A stretch of DNA of 64,000 nt from Adiantum capillus-veneris. Its lineage: Eukaryota; Streptophyta; Polypodiopsida; Polypodiales; Pteridaceae. Position numbers and translations under genes: made by a program. Below the pieces are notes generated by a model. That model had not been told where the DNA came from, ran no database searches, and saw nothing but the letters and a program-made list of their open reading frames with translations. This document shows, in pieces, positions 47,745 through 59,719 of the stretch. Positions within the stretch are counted from its first letter, which is position 1; each line of letters starts with the position of its first letter. Location of the stretch: positions 98,471,912 through 98,535,911 of the forward strand of contig CM043963.1 of assembly GCA_014529385.2 (NCBI GenBank), given 5' to 3'.

Positions 47745-48940
47745 GGTAGAAATCCTATAAGTAAGTCTCCTTATAGGCTAAGTCACACAGAGGCCATGGA
47801 GGTAGAATGGAAGCTTGCTGACTACTTAAGTTGTAGTTTCACTCAACCAAGTTCTTTGCCATGGGCAACACAAATTAAATTGGTCAAAAAGAAGGAAAAA
47901 TCTAAGTGCATATGCGTAGACTATCGTGCATTGAATGCAGTGGTTGTTAAAAACAAGCAGGCATGGATAATTTATTTGATAAGCTACAACAAGCTTGCTA
48001 GTTCTCTAAGATAGGGTCACACTTTGGCTATCGTCAAGTACACATACATTTAGTAGATACCCCAAAAACTCCTTTTCATACAAAATTTGGGCATTATGAG
48101 TTCTTAGTTATGCCTTTTGATTTAACTAACTCTCCTGAGACTTTCATGACCGTGAAGGATGATATGTATTTGGAAATATTTTCAATGTTTTTCAGGATGA
48201 AATTTTGGACCACAATGCTAGTGAACGTATGACACCTCAAGTTGGTGTTTGATTTGCTAAGAGAGCACAAGTTTAATAAAAAGCTCAACAAGTGTGATTT
48301 CTTTAAAATTGAAATCAATCACTTGAAGCATGTTATCTCTTATGGTGGTCTTCAAATGGATTTAACCAAGGTGGATGTGATTTTACGATGGCCTCTTCCA
48401 ATTAACTTGGAAGAACTTTCTAAGTATGTTAGGATATCATCGTAAATTCATCAAAGTTATGCTAAGATAGCGGTTCCTATGGTGGTCCAATGAAAGAATC
48501 GAAGCAAAACTACCTTAACGTTGTCAAACTACATTGTTTCTCTTCACTTGTGAATGAAGAGAAACGACGGAATAGCATAGTTTTGACAAGTTCAAGGTAG
48601 CTTTAACTATGGCACTCATTCAAGCTATTGTTGATTCTCTCAAACAGTTTGTGCTTAAGATAGGTGCAAGAAACACATATATAGGTACAATATTACTGCA
48701 AGACGTCACAATCTATCGTTTTTAAAAGCAAGAAGCTGGATTATGTCAACAAAAGTATTCTATTTATGAGCGTGAACATTATACTATCATTCATGCTTTG
48801 AAGCAATGGCGACATTATGCTCAATTTGAGATTGTTTTCAATCACAAAAATGTGATGCATGCTAAAAAACCATGTGTGAAAAATTAGCAACAAATTTGAA
48901 CTAGCAAATACTATTGCTTTATACGCAAAAGAAAAGCTCA
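47739..48940 (+). pseudogene. Element D: decayed Ty3-type RT and RNase H fragment
   Basis: Begins directly at the outer end of element C's LTR. Readable motifs: PYRLSHTEAMEVEWKLADYL, WATQIKLVKKKEKSKCICVD, YRALNAVVVKN; later, in other frames, FGHYEFLVMPF (48090-48120), LREHKFNKKLNKCDFFKIEI (48247-48306), HVISYGGLQMDLTKVDVI, and an RNase H piece YEREHYTIIHALKQWRHYAQF (48763-48830). Many stops and shifts. A foldback (48507-48602) is inserted between thumb and RNase H. Its N-terminal half is absent, presumably removed with the rearrangement of element C. Confidence 0.75.
48507..48602. repeat. Imperfect 96-nt foldback inside element D
   Basis: Outer arms: ACTACCTTAACGTTGTCAAA and the complement of TTTTGACAAGTTCAAGGTAG. 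Inner arms: GTTTCTCTTCA and TGAAGAGAAAC around a loop of about eight bases. Its size and shape resemble a small foldback transposon or a microRNA-type hairpin. Confidence 0.5.
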
Positions 48941-49010
48941 ATTATGTTGCATTAATGCTCTTCTTCATCAAAATAGGGGCTCTATTCTTGGAACAGTTTC
49001 TTATAGGTGC

Positions 49011-49080
49011 CATATATATTCTTTTACACTTTAGCAAACCAAAATGTCTTATCCAAATAAAGTGTAAAAGAGCATATATG
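49011..49080. repeat. Hairpin with 23-bp arms
   Basis: CATATATATTCTTTTACAC... at 49011-49033 pairs with 49058-49080 at 21 of 23 positions across a 24-nt loop. No gene around it; probably a short inverted-repeat insertion. Confidence 0.6.
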
Positions 49081-49156
49081 GGAAGCAATCATCTCATATT
49101 CCTCTCTTCATGAATTACGAAAGGATGTGATAAAAGTAGTACACTCTCTCTCTCTA

Positions 49157-49189
<33 letters not shown>

Positions 49190-49706
49190 TGTTTTGATTA
49201 AATTCCTTTGAGATGAAGACACTCATGAGAGAGCATGTAGGTAGGTAGTTCTACACTATTGGGGCCCTTGCGCTTTTGTGGGAGAATGGGGCCTATGCAA
49301 CAGACCTTGCTTTTTTGCACTTTTGTCTCGCTCTCATGGAAAGAAACTCAGCTCAAAAGAATAAAGCCAAAGAGAGGATCGTACGGATTGGAGGCAAAAG
49401 ACCCCACCATGCACGCAAGCATTAGCCTCAAATTGTGCAATAGAACGTTTGCACTTTTCTAAGGAACATGCAGCTTATGTTATGGAACTGAAAACATATC
49501 CCACAGGATATTCCCTTTCGTTCATGGAGCGGGGCTGACAACATATACCACAGTATATCCTCTTTCTTTATGGAAGGGATTCGATATTGAAAGTATATTC
49601 TACCATATCTTGTAAATGCTAGTACGTAGAACCCCCGCCCCCCTCCCCCCCCCCCCCCCCCCCCCCCCCCCAACCCAAAAAAAAACAAAAAGAAAAACCA
49701 AAACCC

Positions 49707-49755
<49 letters not shown>

Positions 49756-50109
49756 ACCCCAAACCGAGGCTCAAAGCACACTGGTCGGACTCCTCAAAGG
49801 ATGGCACATGGTAGAGGGGACCGGAATCCCTTCCCTTTTTATACATAGTATAGATTAGGGGCTAGTTGTCTCCTGTTTCCAATATCTATAGACTTTTTGA
49901 AATTAGAATGTACTCTTGGGGCAAATATTGCAAAAACCCAAGCCCTCCCCCAAACCTAGATGTATTCATATCTCTAGCCGAGCTTCTTGTTCCTCTTGGA
50001 GTCACTCGTCCATGGTTAAGTGTTGACTTGTCACTATTGTAAATAAAGGTTGGTTGCAAGAGCTAGATTTTAATTAACTCAAAATAACACATGTAAACCC
50101 TGGCTTTCC
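49081..50109. other. Gene-free stretch with microsatellites
   Basis: No supported gene. Contains (CT)n(CA)n at 49142-49190, a C run of about 40 at 49629-49671 and (CT)n(CA)n at 49707-49757. ORFs here are repeat translations. Confidence 0.7.
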
Positions 50110-51795
50110 TTTGCACAGGGACATCCAACATATAGAAAAAATTCAATTCAATGGTGGCAAAGGCACCTCAAGGATTTGAGACCGTTGACCCTAAACATAT
50201 CCTTAATCCATGTTATAAAATTTCCATTCCTACGCTATATTTCCGTCAAGGACCTATCTTCTTCTTCTTGGCAAGCCGCTCTCTCCTGCTACACAGAAGC
50301 CATCCGCAAGTTTCCAGCACTAGTTCTGCATGCAACACTCCGTTCTTTTTTTAAATAGTTGTTCATTCCTAGAAACCCATATGGCTTTTAGGGCTACAAC
50401 TCTAACTATACAAATTTTGATCCTTAGATCTTCATTATCCAATCACTTGGATCCAAGTGCTAGGTCTCCTCTAAACAAAGGGGTACCAAACCGATAAAAC
50501 ACCCACCTACACACTCTTTCAGTGAAGCCCTTGATGGCACAACATCCCCATACGAGCTGGGATATGGTCTCAGTTTGCTGGTTGCATCTGATGCTGGTTC
50601 CATCGCCAAGACCCCTCACTTCGGCCTTGTCCCAGTCAGCAAAAAACCAAAAAGCATTTTCTAGAGGAATACTTTTTGCTCATCTTCACATTCAGCGTGC
50701 CATATGTTCTCCAACAACTAGCTCCATTTGATCGTGCTCCACTTTTTCGACCAAGTTTTGTTGAGATGCCCAACCCATTGCTTAGAGAAAGCCAACTTCT
50801 CATAAATGCTCTTTGTCGAGGGAGGAAGAAATGACTTTCCCTCAGGCCACTTCCACGCCTTCCACTCGACTACCGTGGAGCAAGGTGGGAGCAATCTGTG
50901 GGAAAGGAGATCTAGGAGTCTACCTACAAGGACCTCTTCCTATAAGGGCAGAATCTATTGACCTCTTTCAGTCATTCTATAGATTTTCATCCTCCTTCAC
51001 GATTGGTTCCACAAAGAGGCCACGGCGCCAAAACCTTTGTTGTTGAGCCGTCTTGCACTCTCGATCCAATGGTGATCAAGAACAAAACCTTGTAAAATGG
51101 GGACCCAAGGAGACCAGTACAGAGCATTGTTTTTCTAGTATCTTGTCTCTTCATCCCAGATGAGTGTGGAGGTGGCTTTGTAACATTTGTCAATGAATTT
51201 ACCAGTGAAACCTACCCAACTCTAACTGCACTCCTTTGTGTGGAAAAAGTCTATTTTTCATATTAAAATTCAACCACTTGCTCCCTCTAGATTTAGATTT
51301 GAATTTATCACCATTTCCCTAGCCATACAAACCTAGCTCTCATCGCGATTCAACAAAAGTTTGAAACAATTTCACACATAGGGCCTCATTGTGAATGAAA
51401 GGGTCTAGGATGTCCAAACCTCTGATTCTTCATCTTGGCTACAGCCTCCCACTTAACCCATGGCCATGGCTTGCTTCCAGCTATTATATTTCTCCATAAG
51501 AACTCCTTGATGGACTTGAGGAATGCCTTCTAGTTCCTTTGATATAATTGGAGAAATGGAGAGGCAAAGGTAATGTACAGTATCAAGAAGGTGTTAATGA
51601 GTCTTGCCTTGCAATGAAACAAAAACAGTATAAATTCCCATCTTTTTATCTTTTGTTTAAGCATGTCGTCTTGAAATCGATCAAAAGCTTATATGAAGAT
51701 TGTCCATTCCCCCATAGGTACTCCCAAGTGTCTAAAAATGTTGCCCCTCTTAACAATCTCTCCGATCTATCCAACATAGTTGAAATTGTCATCTT

Positions 51796-51850
<55 letters not shown>

Positions 51851-52660
51851 ATCTCGACTTCTTAATACTACATTAGGAACCAGATGCTATTATAAAAAGC
51901 TGAATGAGTTTCAATGCCTTTCTAACATTATTTTGTTCAGGTCAAAAAAATAGTAATGAGTCGTCTGCAAACATCTTAATTAGTAATTGGTTGTCATTTC
52001 TTTCACAAAGGAACACATTATTCTATCATAAGCCTTGTCCAAATCTAGATGAATCAGTATAAGTTCTTGCTTAGAGAACTTGGCATACTCCGTTCCAACC
52101 ATGGCTTCCAGTATGTTTTTATAGATTGATCTTCCCTTAATAAATCCATGATGATGGGAGGAAATGACTTCTGCCAAGATAGGAGACATTCTTTCAACTA
52201 TAATTTTTGTGAAGACCTTGTACACCACAGTCAACATGGTGATTGGTCTCCAGTGTTTAAGCTGAGAACATGCAGTCTGTGGTTTTATTATTCCATTATT
52301 CACACTTGGCTCTAGCTTGCCATAGATGAATACCTTGTTAATCATGGTTAAAAAGGATGGCCCCAAATCCTTCCAAAATTATAAACAAAATTCAGTGGTA
52401 ATCCCATCCTAGGCTGGCAATATTTCCTTTCCCATTTTCTTTAATGTGGACCAACATTATTCTAAGGTAAATGCTCTCTCCAAGTAGTCTACTCTGCCTT
52501 TGTCCACCAAGATCAGTGTTGCTTCAAATAGTTTAGCCCTCGCTCCAAAGAAGAGGGCTTCTTGTGTGTCGTTCTGAAGTGACGGGTTGTAGAAAGGAAA
52601 GAAGAGGGGGAGAGGGAGGACCCCGGGGAGGACCCGGGAATGGCGTGGGGTTTTTTGGGA
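50110..52660 (-). pseudogene. Decayed LINE (L1-like non-LTR element) ORF2
   Basis: Minus strand. RT piece at 52366-51980: GIIKPQTACSQLKHWRPITM, VYKVFTKIIVERMSPIL, HHGFIKGRSIYKNILEA, HLDLDKAYDRI (first catalytic Asp), the standard order of plant LINE RT. The second catalytic pair is not readable; a (GA)n tract (51799-51846) lies just downstream. The C-terminal zinc-binding-type tail ends near 50400 with LKAIWVSRNEQLFKKR. The 3' part (50110-50400) has an inverted relative at 60934-61290. Confidence 0.7.
51799..51846 (+). repeat. (GA)n microsatellite
   Basis: About 24 GA units inside the LINE remnant. Confidence 0.95.
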
Positions 52661-52669
52661 GGGGAGTCT

Positions 52670-52860
52670 TGTTAAAGTTTAGGCATCTCAAGTGAACTTC
52701 CCAATGTGATCCCATTATTTAGTTTGGCTTTTAGGTATTTATTTTACTTATTTGTAAAAGTCTTGGATAGGGCAATTTATTGGGCTTGCTATATAAGCAA
52801 CCCCTTGCCTCCATTGTATACACGTTCGTTTATTCATTGCCAAGGTTGATTGGTTTAGGA

Positions 52861-52915
<55 letters not shown>

Positions 52916-52968
52916 CCCCCCCCCCCCCCCCCCTTGGTCTCTACGCTTCCGCATCGCCGACTTTGACA
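52670..52968 (+). repeat. 5' LTR of element E
   Basis: 299 bp with (CT)n (52863-52912) followed by a run of about 21 C. It includes CTATATAAGC (about 52790), a TATA box that is missing from the other LTR. Confidence 0.8.
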
Positions 52969-52980
52969 TGGTATCAGAGC
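52969..52980 (+). other. Primer-binding site of element E
   Basis: TGGTATCAGAGC, complementary to the 3' part of initiator tRNA-Met by family knowledge, directly after the LTR. Confidence 0.88.
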
Positions 52981-53895
52981 TTCTTGGTGTAGCTTGTGCT
53001 TGAAGGCCTTGGACGTGGAGGAGCTGACACCATGAAGAGAAGAGAAGAAGCCAGTGTTTTCCCTCCCCGACTCCCTGTGTCGTTGCCCCCCCTTTTCCTG
53101 CTTCCATTTTAAAATGCTATCCACAACACTCCCTCTTCTCCTGCGTGGTGGAGAGCTCGATTGTCCCCCTGCAAATAGAGTTTCAAAATTGGAGTTTTGA
53201 GAAGGCAATAGAAGCAAAGGGTGCGGTGAGCATTGTACGTGGGAGCGGCTTCATGCCAATCTTGCGGCTCGGGAGAGGCGGCCAGTTTGGAGCTGAAGGG
53301 GCAGGAAATTGGATTACAGAGGAGTGGATCTGCATCAACTTTGAGTTTGAAGCGACTTGGATCTTTTTCGGCTTGGTTTGTACGGCCATTTTTTTAAGTG
53401 CGAGAAGGTACTCGATTACCAGATCTTGCAACTTCAAAATAACCTCCCCTTGCTCGAGCACCCGCGACAAGATTGACCAAAAGCTATGGATAACGGATCG
53501 TCGACCATCCATTTAGCGGCCTGTACACTGGCACATTTCTCAAGAAACTCGACAATTTGTTTGGCTCGAGTTCATGAAGTCAAAAGCAAATGGAGGAGTT
53601 TGCTAGAAGACAGCGACAAAGGTCAATTGGACACGGATGGCAGTACCAGTACTCAGTTAGTTGCCTCGGTACCCGAGTGGTACGATCAACGATCACAGTC
53701 ATAATTGTGAGCCGACGCTTTGTTTGGCTCGGGAGTTGGAAGCCAAAGGCAAAAGCAAGAATTCACTTGAAGACAAGGGCAAAGGCAAGCCGGACAGAGA
53801 GTACGGTAATAAAGATTTGACAGAGGAGATCGGCATGGAACTCGTGGCGATGGCCATAGTGGCCTCGACATCAGATTTCTAGTCAAATGATAGGT
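52981..53895 (+). other. Interior of element E, left part
   Basis: No recognisable retroelement domain. The longest frame (53145-53516) and the Lys/Glu/Asp-rich frames around 53590-53880 are not similar to a known protein. Two related segments (TTTGGCTCGAG near 53560 and TTTGGCTCGGG near 53722, followed by AAGCAA-rich sequence) suggest an internal duplication. Confidence 0.5.
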
Positions 53896-53900
53896 GTCAC
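53896..53900 (+). repeat. Left target-site duplication of element F
   Basis: GTCAC, identical to 59119-59123. Confidence 0.88.
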
Positions 53901-54126
53901 TATTGGAATTAGGGTTGCAGAGAAACACGCACAGCTTGGAGAAGACGAAGGAAGCTCAAGGCACACAATAGAGAGTGTGTTACTTAGTGTGCAATGGAAA
54001 GATAGATAGCCCTAGAGTGATGGGCGTATATACAATTCTCGGGGGGAAAACCTCCTAAAGAGGGAAAAAATGCCTCTACGGTCCTAATGTGTTCACACAC
54101 ATCACTACCACATGTATATGGTAACA
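53901..54126 (-). repeat. 3' LTR of element F
   Basis: Minus strand TGTTACCATATACATG ... TTCCAATA, 226 bp. Confidence 0.9.
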
Positions 54127-54138
54127 AATCCCCCCTGG
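54127..54138 (-). other. Polypurine tract of element F
   Basis: Minus strand CCAGGGGGGATT directly before the 3' LTR. Confidence 0.8.
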
Positions 54139-54201
54139 AGTGATGCAGTGAACGAGAGCTGGCACATGAATAAAGGGAAGTGCCATGCCCTGAGGACATG
54201 A

Positions 54202-55762
54202 TCAGTCCACAAAGGGGAGTAATCCCAAATCTTTGTGGAAAGCTTCAAGCTTCTCACGAGACAATGCCTTTGTGAAAAGATATGCAAGGTTGTCCTGTGT
54301 TGGCACATAAGCCAAGCTGATCTCTCCTACTGAGAGACTCTCCCTGACATAGTGGTAATGCACCTCAATGTGCTTTGTGCGAGCATGAAAAACTGGGTTC
54401 CTCGCAACTGCCAATGCGCTCTGACTATGAGTGTAGATAGTGTTGGCAGTGTCATGTCCAACACACAAATCAACCATAAGGCGTCTGAGCCATACACACT
54501 AAACCGTAACTGTGAAGGTTGCCCTGTACTCAGCCTCACAACTCGAAGTGGCCATAGTAGGTTGCTTCTTGCTCAACCATGATATACATGAACTGCCAAG
54601 CATGAAACAAAAACCACTTGTGGACATTCGCGTGTCAAAACAACCAGCCCAATCTAAGTTCGAAAAATCATGTAAGTCTGGCGGCAATGATCCCCCCTTG
54701 GGATAAAACAAGCCAAGATGTAAAGTGCCACTAAGGTAGAAAAAAATCCTCTTGACAGCCTGCCAATGATTAGACCCTAGGCTATGCATAAATCTGCTGA
54801 CCTTTGAGACTGCAAACTGAATGTCTAGCCTCCTGCTGCATACATAAATGAGGCATCCAACATCAATTTGGTAAAGAGTGACATTTGCAGGATTACCAAC
54901 ATCATGTAGACTGAATTTCAAACCTGTTTCCATGGGAGTGGCAATAGGTTTGCAATCCTCAAGTCCAAACTTACGTAGCAATGTCTCTATGTAACTTTTC
55001 TGACACAAGGCAATACCACTATCACACTGCTTAAATTGTATACCCAAGTAATGATGGAACAGCCCCAGATCTTTCATCTTGAAAGTAGAATTCAAATCAG
55101 CCTTAAATTCAGCAGTATGTCTCTCATTTGGTCCAGTGATCAGCAAATCATCTACATAAAGAACCACAATGAGAAGTACATCACCCTCATGCTACATACA
55201 ATCTGCTTTCTCTTGGACTGTTACGAAAGCCACAATGAAGAAGTACATCACCCTCATGCTACATACAATCTGCTTTCTCTTGGACTGTTACGAAAGCCTT
55301 GTTTGACCAAATGAGTGTCAGCTTTCTCATACCAAGCACGAGGAGATTGCTTCAACCCATACAAAGCCTTGTTACATTTGCACACTTTGTCCTCTTGTCC
55401 TTTCTTGACAAAACCGCGAGGCTGCGTTACATAAACTTCCTCAAATATGTCACCATTCAAGAAAGCAGTAACAATGTCTGATTGATGTACAACCCAACCA
55501 AATGAGTTGCCAATGCACATAGAAAATGCACAATAGTCATACGACAAGTGCGAGAAAAAGTCTCTTTATAATCTATGCCTTTTTGTTGTGCATAACCTTT
55601 TGCAACAAGCTCAGCCTTATGGCGATCGATCTCACCATCCGGCATGCGTTTCAACTTGTAAACCCACTTCGTACCAATGGCCTTTTTGCCAGGAGGCAGA
55701 TCACATAAAGTCCATGTCTCATTTTCTATAAGTGCATCATATTCTGATTGCATGGCATCCAT
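54202..55762 (-). pseudogene. Reverse transcriptase and RNase H of element F
   Basis: Starts KKAIGTKWVYKLKRMPDGEI, AELVAKGYAQQKGIDY; then SDIVTAFLNGDIFEEVYV (first Asp) and KALYGLKQSPRAWYEK; after a shift and a 66-bp tandem duplication, LYVDDLLITG (the Y-V-D-D pair, about 55160). RNase H follows: LDWAGCFDTRMSTSGFCFML, SCEAEYRA, YTHSQSALAVARNPVF, and a terminal TKHIEVHYHYVRE. The motif order is diagnostic for copia. Shifts lie near 55550 and 55290, and the duplication inserts extra sequence in the RT palm. Confidence 0.88.
55165..55297 (+). repeat. 66-bp tandem duplication in element F RT
   Basis: ACATCACCCTCATGCTACAT through GGACTGTTACGAAAGCC appears twice, starting near 55178 and 55245. The two copies are identical except for one inserted A near the left edge. 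Confidence 0.9.
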
Positions 55763-55771
55763 CCAATTTTC

Positions 55772-57465
55772 TTAATTTTGTGCTTCATCAAAAGACAGAA
55801 GTTCCCCAACATCATGTAACCTAGACACAGCCAAAGCAAACCACCCTGATGCATAAGATGCATGGCGAGAGCCTGAACGAGTACGACTAGACAAAGGTGC
55901 ATCCAATTTACTATCACGCAAAGTGCGCACGAGCCATTTTGGCATACCTCTAGCCTGCTCATTTTCAGCCCTTTCCTCATCAAGTACATCATGTACATCT
56001 ACATCAGTAATAGGTTGATCTATAACATTTTCAGAAACCCCCATAGGTTGTACATTTTTCTCATTGGAATTTACAATCAAACTTCCACCACTGCAAAGAG
56101 GCAACAAAGTGTCATAAATGTCCTATGAGCTTACATTACTATCTCTAGTACATGACAGCCAGGGCTGAACAGAATTTTCCACAAACAGTACATCCCGTGA
56201 AACCAAAATACGCTTTGTTTGCTGATGATACAACCTGTAACCTTTGCTTTCAGCACTATAACCAGCAAAAATACATTTGACATGCACTGCACTTGTGGAA
56301 CTAAACCATAAGCTAAACAGCCAAAAACACGCATGTGCTAAATAGATGGCTTTCTATCATGCCATGCTTCATATGGAGTCATACACTGCAACGCTTTTGT
56401 AGGACACCTGTTGAGTACATAAGTGGCACACATGACAGCCTCGAGCCAAAACGAATGTGGTAAAGCTTGACTATTGACCATACATCTTGCCATTTCCGTA
56501 AGAGACCTGTTTTTCCTCTCAACAACACCATTTTGCTGAGGCGTATATGGCACTGTACGTTGGTGTTTTATCCCACAACTAGCCAGAAATGCATTAAATT
56601 CATGAAACATATACTCCCCCCCTCGATCAGAACGGAGGCTGCCCATAGTACATTTCGATACATTTTCAGCCATAGCCAGAAATTGTTTGAAGCACATGAA
56701 AACTTCGGACTTCGCTTTAAGCGGAAATACCCATGCATGCCTGGAGTAATCATCAATGAAAGTCACGAAGTACAGGTAATTGCCCAAGGACGGAGTTTGC
56801 ATGGGCCCACAAACATCACTATGCACAAGTTGCAACCTGCATGTGGCCCTAACTGAAACATCCTTTGGAAACTTAGAACATTGAATTTTACCCAAAATGC
56901 AGTCTTCACAAACATGTTTCATAGGTGCTTCAAGAGGTGGCAAAGAAGCAACCATGTCATATTTCTGCAACAAACGCAGCAAACATGCAAAATTTAGATG
57001 CCCAAGACGTGCATGCCAAAGTTTTGCATCTTAAATAGCCCTTGAATCTGCAACTGCATTTGCAAAATTTTGTCCACATTTGTCGTACAAAGTGAGCTTA
57101 TACAGCCCATGGCACAAAAGGCCAAATGCAACAATTTCATCACCAAAACTGAGATCGTGAATTGTATATCTGTCATCCATAAATTTGACTACAAGTCCAA
57201 GTCTAGCAAGTGCGGATACAGACAAAAGATTCTTCTTGATCCCAGGTACATAAAGTGCACCGACAAGTGTGAAAGAAGTGCCATTTGCAGCAGTAAGCAC
57301 AATCTTTCCAGCCCCCTGAACCGGACAAGAGGCATTGTTGGCACAAGTGACTGAATTCCCATGAGGGACAGACTCAAGAGAGGTGAACAATTCACGATGT
57401 GAGGTAATGTGCTTTGTAACACCACTGTCAAAATACCACACATGTGAATCTGCAGCAACTGACAA
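55772..57465 (-). pseudogene. Protease and integrase of element F
   Basis: Protease: WYFDSGVTKHITSH (Asp in D-S-G) at about 57435; the second block LGLVVKFMDDRYTI is present. Integrase: zinc-binding LWHARLGHLNFACLLRLL with CEDCILGK, core VHSDVCGPMQ (Asp), FIDDYSRHAWVFPLK, LRSDRGGEYM (Asp), TPQQNGVVERKNR (Glu), all on one frame (56982-56338). Stops: TAA at 57030 and TAG at 56338. The tail to 55772 is the usual variable linker to RT. Confidence 0.85.
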
Positions 57466-57498
57466 GCATGCATCATGGATAGCAAGATTGTAAGTGCA

Positions 57499-58533
57499 CT
57501 ATGCACTAAAAGCCCATTCTACATCAACATCAGCATCACAGTCTCCTTTTACAGAAGACTCAACAATGGCTGCATTTGTAGTGGAACCAGCATTTGCAAT
57601 GGAACCACCCTCTTCCTTCTTAGCCTCTTTGGCCTTCAACTTAGGACTTTTCTTGATCAAATGATCATTAGCTCTACAATAATGGCAACGCATCTTCTTT
57701 TTGCCCTTATCACCAGAATTTCTACACGAATTGCTGCCAGCAAAATCATTAGGAACAAAAGTTTTTCCACTCGCAGAAGAACCATAAGAAGTGGCTGCAT
57801 TGTTGTTACCACCCTTTTTTTGAGAAGCAATAAAAGTCTGTTCAACTACACGCTGCCTAGTCCTATTTTTTCTGGAAAGTGACTCTTGCAACAACAATGT
57901 GCATAATGCATCAAACTTGACAACATCAGGATTTCCTTGGGTCATTGGTCTCCAAGTACTAGCAAAAGTCTAGTATGAATCTGGTAAGGCATCAAGAACA
58001 ATCTGCACAAGGGAATTGTTTGAAATGACTTCACCTGCAAAAATAAGTTACTTATTGATATCCTTGACACCAGCAAGGAAAGTGTCCATATCATCTTCCT
58101 CATGCATAATCTTCGATTCCAGCTCTTTACGCAGCAAAGCAATTTTAGCCTCATTGCGGCTTGCATAAAGACCTACTAGAATATCCCAAGCCTGTTTTGC
58201 AGATTTTGCTGAACGAATGTGAGGAACAATGGTGTGCTTCACAGACAATGCAATCAATGCATGAGCCTGCGCATCCTTTACATCCCAATAAGCTTGTTCT
58301 ATTGTAGGAAAAACAACTTTAATAGCAGCAATCCTTGCAGCAAGACCTGCAACATCCTCAACATCATCTGCATCCTCAGAACCAGGAAGTACATCAATGC
58401 CCTTCACAATATTCTAGACGCCCTTCGACACAAGAAAATGTTGCATCATGTAAGCCCACATAGGGTAATTGTCCCCATCCAAGCTGTCCTCAGCAGCAAA
58501 CATCTTGAACACATTTGTGTTGTTGTCAGCCAT
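57499..58533 (-). pseudogene. gag of element F
   Basis: Frame from ATG 58533 (MADNNTNVFKMFAAEDSLDG) with stops near 58413 and 58047. Copia gag features: DNYPMWAYMMQHFL, SAKQAWDILVGLYASRNEAK, LRKELESKIMHEEDDMDTFL. Zinc knuckle at about 57690: CHYCRANDHLIKKS, last Cys replaced by Ser. Same frame as protease and integrase, as in copia elements with a single polyprotein. Confidence 0.85.
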
Positions 58534-58878
58534 GGTAAATGTTGCACCTGATGTGAAAACTGCTGGAAAAGAGTAACAAAGCGGGAACAACACATGCTAT
58601 ATAGCACAAACCGTAGAAGACTTTAAGGCACCTATTATGCAAAAAACGGCACTGACAAAAATTATGCACAAAATGACACAATAACCTGTGCATTACTGCA
58701 TGTAGTGGAAACGGAGGCCGAAACGAGCCCGAATCAGCAATATGAACAGACATAGGTCTACGAGCTTTTCCAAAAAATTTATCAACCTACGATTGCTCGC
58801 CCAAGCTCACTGAAATCCGAGAAAGTGAGCAGGTGTGTGCTGGAGATGCTGGCGACTAAGCCCCGGAGGATGCAACCT

Positions 58879-58890
58879 GCTCTGATACCA
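58879..58890 (-). other. Primer-binding site of element F
   Basis: Minus strand TGGTATCAGAGC, two bases after the LTR end. Confidence 0.9.
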
Positions 58891-58892
58891 AT

Positions 58893-59118
58893 TGTTGGAA
58901 TTAGGGTTGTAGAGAAACACACACAGCTTGGAGAAGACAAAGGAAGCTCAAGGCACACAATAGAGAGTGTGCTACATAGTGTGCAATGGAAAGATAGATA
59001 GCCCTAGAGTGATGGGCGTATATACAATGCTCAGGGGAAAAACCTCCTAAAGATGGAAACAATGTCCCAGCGGTCTTAATGTGTTCACACACATCACTAC
59101 CACATTAATATGGTAATA
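58893..59118 (-). repeat. 5' LTR of element F
   Basis: 226 bp, minus strand TATTACCATATTAATG ... TTCCAACA; the start TG has become TA. Confidence 0.9.
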
Positions 59119-59123
59119 GTCAC
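59119..59123 (+). repeat. Right target-site duplication of element F
   Basis: GTCAC, as at 53896-53900. Confidence 0.88.
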
Positions 59124-59535
59124 CACTTGGAGTTCAAGTTATTGGTGTTTAGACCCGTAGGTCAAAGTTCAATGCACATGCATCTGGCAGGGAACCAATC
59201 AGACATCTAAAACACAATGGATGGGCTAGCCAATTCATTGTTGTTGGTCAGATTTTGGACAGGATGTGTTCCAACAGTTCATTATCTTGGAGTTTTATAT
59301 TTTGGACATGATATGTTCACAGTTCTCGAATGGGGATTATTGGACGTAGTATGGTCTACAGTTCAAAGTTTCTACAAAGGAAACCGATGCTCAAGATGGC
59401 ATTACTTTCAGGTACAAAGTTGAGGAGAGCAACACCGAGGTGTATCCAGTTGGTGGCCACTTTTTGGGGTGTCCATGGTAGCTTCTTCATCAACTTGGTC
59501 TCACTATTGGTGTCCACTATGAGTTGCAAAGAGGG
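59124..59535 (+). other. Interior of element E, right part
   Basis: Continuation of element E after element F. No coding domain. Ends with GCAAAGAGGG, a weak polypurine tract, before the LTR. It contains repeated words (TTTGGACAGGATGTGTTC and TTTGGACATGATATGTTC, about 65 bp apart). Confidence 0.6.
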
Positions 59536-59628
59536 TGTTAAAGTTTAGGCATCTCAAGTGAATTGCCCAATGTGATCCCATTATTTAGTTTGGCTTTTAT
59601 GTCATTGCCAAGGTTGATTGATTCAGGA

Positions 59629-59719
<91 letters not shown>

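Larger units (their letters stand above)
53901..59118 (-). mobile_element. Element F, complete Ty1/copia element
   Basis: 5218 bp on the minus strand, inserted in element E with the duplication GTCAC. 226-bp LTRs, tRNA-Met-type primer site, polypurine tract and copia domain order gag, protease, integrase, RT, RNase H. LTRs differ at a few positions, mostly transitions, including their termini (TGTT/TATT). Several stops and shifts make it inactive. Confidence 0.92.

Noticed and set aside
50813-51046. Plus-strand frames in the LINE region
   Set aside because: Shadows of the minus-strand LINE; no similarity of their own.
53145-53516. 123-codon frame as a gag of element E
   Set aside because: No gag motif, and an equally long frame exists on the other strand.
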